A program made the position numbers and the translations under genes. Positions 7,091-14,200 of a stretch of 35,802 bases of DNA are shown here, piece by piece. The stretch spans positions 1-35,802 of the forward strand of contig CAZWYL010000007.1 of NCBI GenBank assembly GCA_964638225.1, written 5' to 3'. Within the stretch, counting starts at the first letter, position 1. Every line of letters begins with the position of its first letter. Origin of the DNA: WJKK01 sp964638225. Lineage in GTDB: Bacteria > Patescibacteriota > WWE3 > UBA101185 > UBA10185. Below the pieces are notes generated by a model. It was not told where the DNA came from. It did no database searches and saw only the letters and a program-made list of their open reading frames with translations.

Positions 7091-8098
7091 ATTTTTTTGA
7101 TTTTCGGCAATTATGACACCTATAGCAATGATTCCGGCTCCAATACCGCTTACTACGGTAGGTACTTCTCTAAGAAGTATATAAGCAAAAGGTAATGTGA
7201 AAACAGGGGAGAGGTAGTTAAAGAAAGCTGTATCTGCGATGGATGATATTCTTAGGGCCCATTCAAATAAGGTGTATGCTACTACAGAGGAGAATAATGC
7301 CATATAGAGTATTCCCAAGGTGGCTGTGATTGATAAGGTGTTTAAGGAGAACGCCACATCCCCGAAGTAGCCCAGGCTTTCCATTATTACAAGAGGTATT
7401 ACGGATCCCAGTCCTATGTAAAAAGTAATAAATGTTATTTCCAGTGCCGAGCGCTTTTTTGTTAATTTATGAAGATGTAGAAACTTGAATGTTCTATTCA
7501 TTCTCTTTGACCTAGCCCCCTCCGCGTATTTGGACCAAAGTGTGTAAACAAGAAAGGCCAAGTTCGCCGTTAATATAAGGATGTTTCCCAGAAATCTTAG
7601 CTCTTTCTCTTCTATAGTGGCCCCGTTGATTAAAAAGGGTTCTATAATTATTATAAGTGTTCCTAAGCCGGCCAATAGGACTCCAATTTTAACTTTTTTA
7701 TTTATTTTCTCATTGTAGTAATAATGTCCCGCAGCCACCGCCAGTACTGGGGTGATAAGCGAGATAATTGAAGCATCCAGTGCATATGCGTATTGAAAAC
7801 CAATAAAAGTAAGTGCCAGGCTGCTCTGACTGAGTATTCCAAGAGCAATTAAGGTTGGTATTTCCTCGCTTTTAAAAGGATTCTTTTTAAGTTGGATGAT
7901 GGTTGCAGGTAGAAGTATTAGACATATGATTAGAAAGCGAAAAAATAGGAAGTGCATTGGAGGTACTTCTTGAAGTGTCAGCCTGATTATCGGCCCTGCC
8001 AGCGCCCAGAGAAGGGTAACTGTTGTTAGTGCGCTATAGGGCAGGAAGTGATCTTGATGTGATTTTGTTTTTTTAAAAGGGGCAGCTTTATTAAACAC
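7088..8098 (-). CDS. EamA/DMT-family transporter
   Basis: This 336-residue integral membrane protein has about ten hydrophobic helices arranged as two similar halves, the drug/metabolite transporter pattern. Repeated EamA features are visible: an early LLWALAGPIIRLTLQEVPPMHFLFFRFL, SQSSLALTFIGFQYAYALDASIISLITPVLA at the end of the first half, and SSIADTAFFNYLSPVFTLPFAYILLREVP near the end. A charged loop (about 193-215) separates the halves. The family exports or imports small metabolites; the substrate cannot be told. The start is GTG at 8098: a TAAAAT hexamer ends exactly six bases before it, so the mRNA may be leaderless. It lies 14 bases after hisS. Confidence 0.9.
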   Translation of the reverse strand: MFNKAAPFKKTKSHQDHFLPYSALTTVTLLWALAGPIIRLTLQEVPPMHFLFFRFLIICLILLPATIIQLKKNPFKSEEIPTLIALGILSQSSLALTFIGFQYAYALDASIISLITPVLAVAAGHYYYNEKINKKVKIGVLLAGLGTLIIIIEPFLINGATIEEKELRFLGNILILTANLAFLVYTLWSKYAEGARSKRMNRTFKFLHLHKLTKKRSALEITFITFYIGLGSVIPLVIMESLGYFGDVAFSLNTLSITATLGILYMALFSSVVAYTLFEWALRISSIADTAFFNYLSPVFTLPFAYILLREVPTVVSGIGAGIIAIGVIIAENQKN

Positions 8099-8104
8099 TG
8101 AGAT

Positions 8105-8110
8105 ATTTTA
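8105..8110 (-). promoter_or_regulatory. -10 element of the EamA transporter gene, leaderless
   Basis: TAAAAT on the minus strand, exactly six bases before the GTG start at 8098, in the 14-base gap after hisS. Confidence 0.45.
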
Positions 8111-8112
8111 TC

Positions 8113-9444
8113 TTATTTCTTTAAATCTTTTAAGAATTTGGTTCTTGAGACTTCTTCTTGGGTTTCTTCCGACATATTTTTCACACTTAGGGTTCCTTTT
8201 CTTAGCTCTTTTGGCCCCATAATGATTACATTTTTTACCCCTTGTTTGTTGGCATCAGAAAGTTGTTGAGAAATGGGTGTTCCTTCTTCTAACCAAGTTA
8301 TGACATTTTTACCCGCTCTCCTTAACTCTCGGCTTATTTTAAAGCTTTCTGTAATAAATTTATTTTTTTCTTCAGGATTTTCATTTGGCCACAATGTAAC
8401 CAAATAATCTATTTCTTTTTCCAGATCGGGGAGTAAGTCCCATCCCTTAAGGAATTCCAAGAGTGTAATATCTCCCATTGCAAAGCCAACCCCATTTACT
8501 TTTTCATCTGAGAAAAGTTGGACTAGGTTGTCATATCTTCCACCCCCGTACATAGCTCTATTGTTTTTCGGGCTAAGGTCAAATTGTTCTACCACTATTC
8601 CTGTGTAGTAATCCAAACCCCGCATTATTTCCGGGCTGTATCTAATAAAATCACCATATCCGGTCTTTTCCATTAAGTTAAAGAATTGTATTAATTCACG
8701 AGCACCTTCATTATCCTCCAAATACCCTTTTACAAAAGTCAGATCCGCTTCCAGATAGTCCTCAACTTTTCGAACCTGATTGTCATCTAGCTTCGCTTCC
8801 CTGAGAAGTCTGACAAATTCCTTATTTGGGATTTTGGGCCTAGAATCTATTGCTTTTGTCACTCTATATAATTGAGTATCTTTTTGATCTATAGTTCCGG
8901 AAAGTTCAACAATTTCTTTAAGATAAAATTCAGCAAAGCGTCTATTATTTACTCGAAGTTCGAACATTTCCTTTGTTGCTCCCAAATTTTTCATGACCTC
9001 TATTGGGATGGAAAATACTTCTACATCTGCGGTAATGTTTTCAACACCGAAGATATCACAATCGAATTGGAAAAACTCTCTACCACGCCCTTTCTGGGGT
9101 TTTTCATATCTCCAGCAATTACCTATATTAAACCATCGAATTGGCTTTGGAAGTGTTTGAACCTTTTCTGCCACCATTCGCGCGAGTGAAGGCGTCTTTT
9201 CCGGTCTTATCGCAACCTTTCTATCCCCCCTATCCTTAAAGGAATAAAGTTGATTTTGAACCAAGTCTTCTCCCGATTTTTCTTCATACAACTCATATCT
9301 CTCCAAAAATGGAAAATCATATTCCTCATATCCAAAACTTAAAGCTGTTTTTCTCCATACATTAAAAATATAATTTTGAATACGTTGATCTTCTGGGTAG
9401 AAATCTCTGGCACCTTTATAAGGTTTTGTTGATAGTTTACTCAT
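8113..9444 (-). CDS. hisS: Histidyl-tRNA synthetase
   Basis: This 443-residue class II aminoacyl-tRNA synthetase charges tRNA-His. It shows motif 1 around KTALSFGYEEYDFPFLERYELY and motif 2 in NCWRYEKPQKGRGREFFQFDCDIFG. The histidine-specific HisA signature is RGLDYYTGIVVEQFD, and the motif 3 region is AMYGGGRYDNLV to VNGVGFAMGD. The C-terminal domain (about 340-443) is the alpha/beta anticodon-binding fold. It is first of the minus-strand group hisS, EamA, rpmE, prfA. A perfect TATAAT ends six bases before the ATG, placing the A of ATG at the expected transcription start. Confidence 0.96.
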   Translation of the reverse strand: MSKLSTKPYKGARDFYPEDQRIQNYIFNVWRKTALSFGYEEYDFPFLERYELYEEKSGEDLVQNQLYSFKDRGDRKVAIRPEKTPSLARMVAEKVQTLPKPIRWFNIGNCWRYEKPQKGRGREFFQFDCDIFGVENITADVEVFSIPIEVMKNLGATKEMFELRVNNRRFAEFYLKEIVELSGTIDQKDTQLYRVTKAIDSRPKIPNKEFVRLLREAKLDDNQVRKVEDYLEADLTFVKGYLEDNEGARELIQFFNLMEKTGYGDFIRYSPEIMRGLDYYTGIVVEQFDLSPKNNRAMYGGGRYDNLVQLFSDEKVNGVGFAMGDITLLEFLKGWDLLPDLEKEIDYLVTLWPNENPEEKNKFITESFKISRELRRAGKNVITWLEEGTPISQQLSDANKQGVKNVIIMGPKELRKGTLSVKNMSEETQEEVSRTKFLKDLKK

Positions 9445-9450
9445 GCGCTA

Positions 9451-9456
9451 ATTATA
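9451..9456 (-). promoter_or_regulatory. -10 element of hisS, leaderless
   Basis: Perfect TATAAT on the minus strand, six bases (9450-9445) before the ATG at 9444. Confidence 0.65.
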
Positions 9457-9581
9457 CATAGGGGAGTACTCCTTTGAAAGGTTTAATTTGTGTGATATGT
9501 TTTTTGGAAATATTTTTTGCAGGGTTCTTGTTTTACCTTATGTAAAATTCAGAAAAAGGATTAGTTTTCAAAAATTCCGTA

Positions 9582-9590
9582 TGTGATAAC
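9582..9590 (+). promoter_or_regulatory. Extended -10 of the metallo-beta-lactamase-like gene
   Basis: TGTGATAAC, hexamer 9585-9590, ten bases before the ATG at 9601; a 4/6 match, so weaker than its neighbours. Confidence 0.4.
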
Positions 9591-9600
9591 ATAAGATCAT

Positions 9601-10254
9601 ATGAAAATAACATACTTTGGGCATTCGAGTTTTAAAATAGAGATTGACAGTAGAGTGATTGTAGTTGATCCTTATGACCCTGATGTTTTTGGGTTTGATT
9701 TTCCAAAGACCAAAGCGGATATATTACTTTTGTCTCATTCTGATTCTGAAACTTCTTATGTGGAAGGTGTGGCAGATTATAAGCTTTTAATAGATGGACC
9801 GGGTGAATACGAGATTTCCGGAGTATTTATATTTGGACTGCCTACTTACCACGATGATAAAGAGGGTTCTGAGCGAGGGAAAAATACAGCTTATTTAGTG
9901 GAGGACGGTGATTTTAGCGTTCTACATCTTGGTAGTTTAGGCCATGAACTTCCTCAAAAGACTTTGGAAAGAGTGGGGGATGTAGATATTCTTATGGTTC
10001 CGGTGGGAGGGAATTATGTTATAGATGCAGAAACGGCCACAAAAGTGATTTCTTCTATTGAACCCGGAATAGTTATACCCATGCATTATGATACGAAAGA
10101 TTCTAAATACGCTAAAAAGTTAGCTAAACTGGAAGATTTTCTTGAGGAAATGGGGGTAGAGAAGGATTATGCTGAAGAGAAAAATCTTAGTTTTTCAAGT
10201 GCTTCACGAGTTCCCGACGAGACAAAAGTAGTGGTTCTAAAACCACAGCACTAA
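9601..10254 (+). CDS. UlaG-like metallo-beta-lactamase-fold protein with altered metal site
   Basis: This is a 217-residue protein of the Zn-dependent hydrolase superfamily. It opens with MKITYFGHSSFKIE and VIVVDPYDP, the usual first strands of the UlaG-like branch, and ends with PGIVIPMHYDTKDSKYAKKL, where the late conserved His lies. The first metal motif, normally HxHxDH, reads HSDSE (46-50), so at least two ligands are missing. Other His residues (YHDDKEG, VLHLGSLGHEL) could still bind metal. The protein may be catalytically inactive or use a different site; the substrate is unknown. It stands alone between divergent hisS and dnaB. Confidence 0.8.
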   Translation: MKITYFGHSSFKIEIDSRVIVVDPYDPDVFGFDFPKTKADILLLSHSDSETSYVEGVADYKLLIDGPGEYEISGVFIFGLPTYHDDKEGSERGKNTAYLVEDGDFSVLHLGSLGHELPQKTLERVGDVDILMVPVGGNYVIDAETATKVISSIEPGIVIPMHYDTKDSKYAKKLAKLEDFLEEMGVEKDYAEEKNLSFSSASRVPDETKVVVLKPQH

Positions 10255-10293
10255 GTTTGGATTTTAATTACATGTTTTTAGGCTGCCCACAAA

Positions 10294-10322
10294 TTGAAAA
10301 GGCTTGTTCCTTAATATATTAA
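10294..10322 (+). promoter_or_regulatory. Promoter of dnaB
   Basis: TTGAAA (10294-10299), a 17-base spacer, TATTAA (10317-10322). The leader would be about 15 bases, with no Shine-Dalgarno. Confidence 0.45.
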
Positions 10323-10343
10323 ATAAATTTTTAGAAAATCTAT

Positions 10344-11684
10344 ATGCCAGCTAATTACAAACCAGAATTAAACGTGGAGGTGCCTCCACATGATATTGAT
10401 GCGGAAAAGTCTGTCTTGGGGGCAATTCTTTTAGATCCTGACAGTTTGGTAAAAGTTGTGGAATTTTTAAAACCCGGTCACTTTTACAAAACCAATCATC
10501 AAAATATTTACGAGGCTATTATCCAGCTTTATGAAAATCGCGAGCCTGCTGACTTAGTTACTGTCCCGGATCAACTCAGAAAAATGAACGAGCTGAAATC
10601 CAGCGGGGGAGTGACCTACTTAACTGAGTTGGTAAACTTTGTTCCTACGGCAGCTAATATTGAGCATTATGGGAAAATAATTAAAGATCATTGTACCAGG
10701 AGGAATTTGTTAAAGACGGCTGGTAGAATTGCTCGAATGGTTCATGAGGAAGCGGATGTGGCTGACTTGATGGATAAGTCTGAGCAGCTTTTATATGATG
10801 TTTCTCGAGATCGAGTTCACCAGGAATTTGTGCCGGTTAAAAAGACTTTGGAGGTTACTTTTGAACGTCTGGATGAGTTATCAAAAACACGCGGCGCTTT
10901 ACGTGGGGTTCCCACAGGTTTAAAGACTTTGGATAGAATGCTTTCTGGACTTCAGAAAGAGGAGTTAATAATTTTGGCTGCCAGGCCTTCTATGGGTAAG
11001 TCTTCTTTAGCAATAAATATTGCTCAGCATGCGGCAATTGAGCATGGAAAGAAGATAGGTTTCTTTTCTTTAGAGATGGGCAGGGAGTCCATAGTGGACC
11101 GTATGATTTCTTCGCAAGGAGACATTGATAATTGGAGAATAAGCACAGGTAATTTAGCAGCGGAAGACTTTGAAAAATATGGAATTGCAGCAGGACATCT
11201 TGCAGAAGCGCCTATTTTTATAGATGACACGCCGGGTATTTCTGTAATTGAGATGAGAACCAAGGCACGAAGATTGCAAATGGAGCGCGGCTTGGATCTC
11301 GTGGTTATTGATTATATGCAACTGGTTCATGGGAAGAATTTTGAGAGCAGAGTGCAGGAGGTGACCTATATTTCCCAATCATTGAAAAATTTGTCAAGGG
11401 AGTTGAAGGTTCCCGTTTTGGCACTATCGCAGCTTTCTAGAGCAGTTGAGCAGCGCGGAGGGGTGAAGCGGCCGCAGTTATCTGACTTGCGAGATTCTGG
11501 TTCTATTGAGCAGGACGCAGATGTTGTTATGTTTTTATACCGTCCGGATGAAGAAGATAGAGAGAATATGGGTTTGTTTATTGCTAAGCATCGTAACGGC
11601 CCTACTGGGGAAATTCCTGTATACTTCAAGGCCAGTAGGACAAGATTTCATGAAACGGATAAGTCCATTGAGCCTCAAGAATAG
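10344..11684 (+). CDS. dnaB: Replicative DNA helicase DnaB
   Basis: This 446-residue hexameric helicase unwinds DNA at the replication fork. The N-terminal domain begins PPHDIDAEKSVLGAILLDPDSL, the standard DnaB opening. The RecA-like motor has Walker A ARPSMGKSS (about 212-220), GFFSLEMG, Walker B LDLVVIDYMQLV, and the C-terminal LSQLSRAVEQR, LRDSGSIEQDADVVMFLYR and IAKHRNGPTG motifs. Length is normal and no intein interrupts it. It has its own promoter and is followed by a 285-base gap leading to tRNA-Leu. Confidence 0.97.
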   Translation: MPANYKPELNVEVPPHDIDAEKSVLGAILLDPDSLVKVVEFLKPGHFYKTNHQNIYEAIIQLYENREPADLVTVPDQLRKMNELKSSGGVTYLTELVNFVPTAANIEHYGKIIKDHCTRRNLLKTAGRIARMVHEEADVADLMDKSEQLLYDVSRDRVHQEFVPVKKTLEVTFERLDELSKTRGALRGVPTGLKTLDRMLSGLQKEELIILAARPSMGKSSLAINIAQHAAIEHGKKIGFFSLEMGRESIVDRMISSQGDIDNWRISTGNLAAEDFEKYGIAAGHLAEAPIFIDDTPGISVIEMRTKARRLQMERGLDLVVIDYMQLVHGKNFESRVQEVTYISQSLKNLSRELKVPVLALSQLSRAVEQRGGVKRPQLSDLRDSGSIEQDADVVMFLYRPDEEDRENMGLFIAKHRNGPTGEIPVYFKASRTRFHETDKSIEPQE

Positions 11685-11691
11685 GGGACTT

Positions 11692-11720
11692 GATCACCTG
11701 AGCGATTTATTATGGTGATC
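11692..11720 (+). repeat. Perfect inverted repeat after dnaB
   Basis: GATCACC (11692-11698) and GGTGATC (11714-11720), a 7-bp stem with a 15-base loop, starting 8 bases after the dnaB stop. No T run follows, so it is a poor intrinsic terminator; it may protect the mRNA 3' end or bind a protein. Confidence 0.45.
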
Positions 11721-11806
11721 TGCCTTATGGAGGAGTCTCCAAAACCGCAAGAGCAGGAAATTCTTTATTTTGAACGCAGGCTGTTTTTATGAGCTCAATG
11801 ATTTTA

Positions 11807-11815
11807 TGCTAAAAT
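11807..11815 (+). promoter_or_regulatory. Extended -10 upstream of tRNA-Leu
   Basis: TGCTAAAAT, hexamer 11810-11815. The expected start is about 11822, some 148 bases before the tRNA, so it could give a tRNA precursor or a separate small RNA. A 31-codon frame (11820-11915) begins beside it but resembles nothing known. Confidence 0.4.
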
Positions 11816-11969
11816 TCTCATGCTAAATAAGTTTTGTGGGCAAAGTCAGTTTGCAAGGTTGCTGCACGACCTAGCAAGAATAACAAAATACTGCGCGCTT
11901 CTTGTAGATGTCTAAAGTATGCTCGTATTTTATTAATCTTAACAGCCCCGCAATAGCAGTCCATGTTAA

Positions 11970-12056
11970 GGGCAAGTGGTGGAATTGGTATACACGTTGG
12001 TCTCAAAAACCAATGGACGCAAGTCCGTGAGGGTTCGACTCCCTCCTTGCCCACCA
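11970..12056 (+). tRNA. tRNA-Leu (anticodon CAA)
   Basis: This 87-base tRNA with CCA encoded in the gene reads UUG codons. The acceptor stem GGGCAAG (11970-11976) pairs with CTTGCCC (12046-12052), followed by discriminator A and CCA. The anticodon stem TTGGT (11997-12001) pairs with ACCAA (12009-12013) around the loop CTCAAAA, with anticodon CAA at 12004-12006. A variable arm follows (GGACGCAAGTCC), as expected for a class II tRNA, and the T arm has GGTTCGACT. The D arm contains the class II pattern GGAATTGG. All stems are intact. Confidence 0.97.
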
Positions 12057-12172
12057 GCAAGAATCGCATTGGTATCCTAACGTAGCTTTTGAACTAAACA
12101 GTTGTTTAAAAGCATCAAATCAAATTTTAAGCCAAACATCTGCTCTTTATCCTTTTGTAAGAACCTTTCTTG

Positions 12173-12181
12173 TGTTAGAAT
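12173..12181 (+). promoter_or_regulatory. Extended -10 of efp, leaderless
   Basis: TGTTAGAAT, hexamer 12176-12181, seven bases before the ATG at 12189. It fixes the efp start and argues against the longer in-frame start at 12102. Confidence 0.6.
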
Positions 12182-12188
12182 ATCCCTT

Positions 12189-12740
12189 ATGTTAGCAACC
12201 GATCTTAAAACAGGCACAATCTATAAGGGAGATAACCAGCCGTGGCAGGTGGAACAGTATCATCATCAAAAAGCTGCTAGATCTGGTGTTACCGTAAAGG
12301 TGCGTGTTCGCAACCTTATTTCCGGAGAAGTAAGACAAAAGTCTTATTCCGGTGAGGAGAGAGTAGAGAATGCACACGTGCAGAGGAAGAACGTTCAATA
12401 TCTGTACAAATCCAATGGGCACATTTTTATGGACCCTAAAACTTATGATCAATTTACAATCCCCGAAAAGGTAATTGGTGAGAAGGCAAAATATCTAAAA
12501 GAAGGTGAAACTTTTCAGGTGCTGTATTTTGAGGATGAGCCCGTTTCTGTAGAATTTCCAAATAACATGGTCTTCAAGGTGACTTACACGGTACCGGGCC
12601 ATAAAGGAAATACTGTAAGCAACGTTTACAAGGATGCGGAAGTTTCGGGTGGTTTCACCGTAAAAGTTCCTAGTTTTATTTCTAAGGGTGATAAGGTGAA
12701 AGTTGATACGAGGACTAATGAGTATGTTTCCAAGGCTTAG
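12189..12740 (+). CDS. efp: Translation elongation factor P with an Arg-tipped loop
   Basis: This 183-residue protein has three EF-P domains. EF-P binds between the ribosomal P and E sites and relieves stalling at consecutive prolines. Visible family features include MLATDLKTGTIYKGDNQPWQV, RNLISGEVRQKSYSGEERVE, VQYLYKSNGHIFMDPKTYDQF and the C-terminal GDKVKVDTRTNEYVSKA. The domain I loop that is normally PGKG with a modified Lys reads KAARSG here, placing Arg31 at the tip. Arg-tipped EF-P is known from the rhamnosylated EarP branch, but no modification gene is visible in the window. The frame extends upstream to 12102, but the promoter and homology support 12189. Confidence 0.96.
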   Translation: MLATDLKTGTIYKGDNQPWQVEQYHHQKAARSGVTVKVRVRNLISGEVRQKSYSGEERVENAHVQRKNVQYLYKSNGHIFMDPKTYDQFTIPEKVIGEKAKYLKEGETFQVLYFEDEPVSVEFPNNMVFKVTYTVPGHKGNTVSNVYKDAEVSGGFTVKVPSFISKGDKVKVDTRTNEYVSKA

Positions 12741-12770
12741 GCGTCTGAATTATCCTCATTTTTTTCCCTC

Positions 12771-12779
12771 TGTTATAAT
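12771..12779 (+). promoter_or_regulatory. Extended -10 of the Lgt-like/TraR fusion gene, leaderless
   Basis: TGTTATAAT, perfect hexamer 12774-12779, exactly six bases before the ATG at 12786. Confidence 0.7.
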
Positions 12780-12785
12780 ATATCC

Positions 12786-13808
12786 ATGCAGTTAGAATCA
12801 GAAATCACAATTTTAGGTGTAGACTTTTACACTCAAGGCCTATTTTTAATCTTGGGATTTATTTTTTCTTTGTATGCTCTGTGGAGTGAGGGTCAAAAAG
12901 ATGGTTTTGACGAAGAAGCTCTCTTTGATAGGTACATCCTATCTGTTCTTACGGCCTTGTTGTTATCCAGGGCTCTCTATGCCTATGGCGCGCGCTATCT
13001 GCCCCTGCCCTTATTAGGACATGTATTTCGTATCTGGGAGCCTGGATTTAGTTTGGAAGGTTTTATATTAGGGATGATATTTTCAGCAATTTTCTTCGCG
13101 TATTTTTCAAAATGGTCTATCTTCCGTACTTTGGATATTTATTCTTTGTCCCTGTCTTTTGGCGCGCCAATTGCTATTTTAGGTTATGTGGCTTTGCAAA
13201 AGGATTTTACCTATTTGATTTTAATAGGAGCACTATTTGTATTTTACGGAATCTTTTCTAAATTACGTCTCAAAAAAATCATTTCAGGGGTTACTTTCAT
13301 AATTTTTTTGATTTTTGTTGCTTTAGCCAGAGGGTTTTTTGGTTTGTCAAAAGAGGGTGATTTGATATTCCATTTTATCTTGTTTACAATTGGCACAGTT
13401 ATCTTAGTTTTTAGGATTTCAAGGAATATGTCTAAAGGAAAAAGTTTACCACAATCGCTTATTGACAGTGTAAAGGCAAAGCTTCAGAAGAAAGAGAAGA
13501 ATATTGAGAAACAAGAGAAGCTTTTGGAAGAGGAAGATCCTTATATGCAAGAGGGGAGGGCAGTAGGTAACTCAGAAGATGTTGATGAAGCTTATTTAGA
13601 GGATACCTTTAAGAACGTTATTGATGCGCAAAAGTCTTTATTGTTGTCTGTAAAGAAAAACGTTAAGAGGGCACTAGGTAAACTTTCTAAAGGTGAATAC
13701 GGAGTATGCGAAAAATGTGGCGAGCCCATTGATCCTGCCCGACTAGAAGCTTATCCCGAGGCTTCGATGTGTACTGAATGTGCCAGAAAAACTGAAGCCG
13801 CCTCGTAA
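12786..13808 (+). CDS. Degenerate Lgt-like membrane domain fused to a DksA/TraR zinc finger
   Basis: This is a 340-residue protein in two parts. Residues 1-215 hold about seven hydrophobic segments that follow the layout of prolipoprotein diacylglyceryl transferase: FYTQGLFLILGF near the start, SRALYAYGARY (61-71) where Lgt has GARLGYV, and IWEPGFSLEGFILG (83-96) where Lgt has IW-GGLSFHGG. By eye the active-site His aligns with Glu91 and the catalytic Arg of GRIGN with Ile131, so enzyme activity is unlikely. Residues 216-307 are charged and helical. Residues 308-332 form a canonical C-x2-C-x17-C-x2-C finger (CEKC to CTEC) preceded by GKLSKGEYGV, as in DksA/TraR proteins, presumably on the cytoplasmic side. 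Role unknown. The next gene is an LspA-like protein. Confidence 0.75.
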   Translation: MQLESEITILGVDFYTQGLFLILGFIFSLYALWSEGQKDGFDEEALFDRYILSVLTALLLSRALYAYGARYLPLPLLGHVFRIWEPGFSLEGFILGMIFSAIFFAYFSKWSIFRTLDIYSLSLSFGAPIAILGYVALQKDFTYLILIGALFVFYGIFSKLRLKKIISGVTFIIFLIFVALARGFFGLSKEGDLIFHFILFTIGTVILVFRISRNMSKGKSLPQSLIDSVKAKLQKKEKNIEKQEKLLEEEDPYMQEGRAVGNSEDVDEAYLEDTFKNVIDAQKSLLLSVKKNVKRALGKLSKGEYGVCEKCGEPIDPARLEAYPEASMCTECARKTEAAS

Positions 13809-13814
13809 ATAAGG

Positions 13815-13820
13815 TAATAT
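13815..13820 (+). promoter_or_regulatory. -10 element of the LspA-like gene, leaderless
   Basis: TAATAT, exactly six bases before the ATG at 13827, in the 18-base gap after the preceding stop. Confidence 0.45.
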
Positions 13821-13826
13821 ATTGGC

Positions 13827-14183
13827 ATGGTATATAACTGTAATTTTCCTTTCTCAGATTTTATCAGCATAGAAATTTATATAATTTTGGTTGCCGCTGG
13901 TTTTGGACTATTTATTTACTCAATGTATCGCTTAGGACTTTTAGAAAGATATATTAAATTTTCACTTTCCGGATTAATTTTGCTCATTTTTGGTGGAATT
14001 TACAATTTGTCCAATAGATATATAAACGGTTGTGTGGCAGACCCCTATTCTTTTTTTAATTTGTTCTCTTTTAATTTTGCAGATGTTTTAATTAGTTTTG
14101 GTTTTGTAATTTTGCTTATTGTTTATTTATTAGATAGTTTAAAGTTAGATAGGTTCGTTTTGTATAATGATTCAGGAGAGTAA
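13827..14183 (+). CDS. Degenerate signal peptidase II (LspA)-like membrane protein
   Basis: This 118-residue protein has three hydrophobic helices (about 13-34, 43-60 and 84-104). Its second half follows LspA: GGIYNLSNRYINGCVAD (56-72) matches the family GNLIDR-x-x-G-x-VVD block, and FSFNFADVLISFG (80-92) matches FN-x-ADS-x-I. The first catalytic Asp (in NLIDR) is Asn63 (codon AAT), while the second is kept as Asp86, so cleavage activity is doubtful. It is shorter than normal LspA (about 150) and lacks a first helix. Two context points support the call: an Lgt-like gene directly upstream, and an RluA-family gene directly downstream, as in the lspA-rluD pairing of many bacteria. An unrelated small membrane protein is the alternative. 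Confidence 0.65.
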   Translation: MVYNCNFPFSDFISIEIYIILVAAGFGLFIYSMYRLGLLERYIKFSLSGLILLIFGGIYNLSNRYINGCVADPYSFFNLFSFNFADVLISFGFVILLIVYLLDSLKLDRFVLYNDSGE

Positions 14184-14186
14184 ATT

Positions 14187-14194
14187 AAGGAGGT
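14187..14194 (+). promoter_or_regulatory. Strong Shine-Dalgarno of the pseudouridine synthase gene
   Basis: AAGGAGGT, six bases before the ATG at 14201. This is the best ribosome-binding site in the window, fitting an internal operon gene without its own promoter. Confidence 0.8.
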
Positions 14195-14200
14195 AAATTT

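Noticed and set aside
11818..12069. An 83-codon minus-strand open frame
   Set aside because: It runs antisense through the whole tRNA-Leu gene and has no family resemblance.
12102..12188. A longer N-terminus for EF-P
   Set aside because: The extra 29 residues do not match EF-P, and an extended -10 element lies inside this stretch, seven bases before the ATG at 12189.
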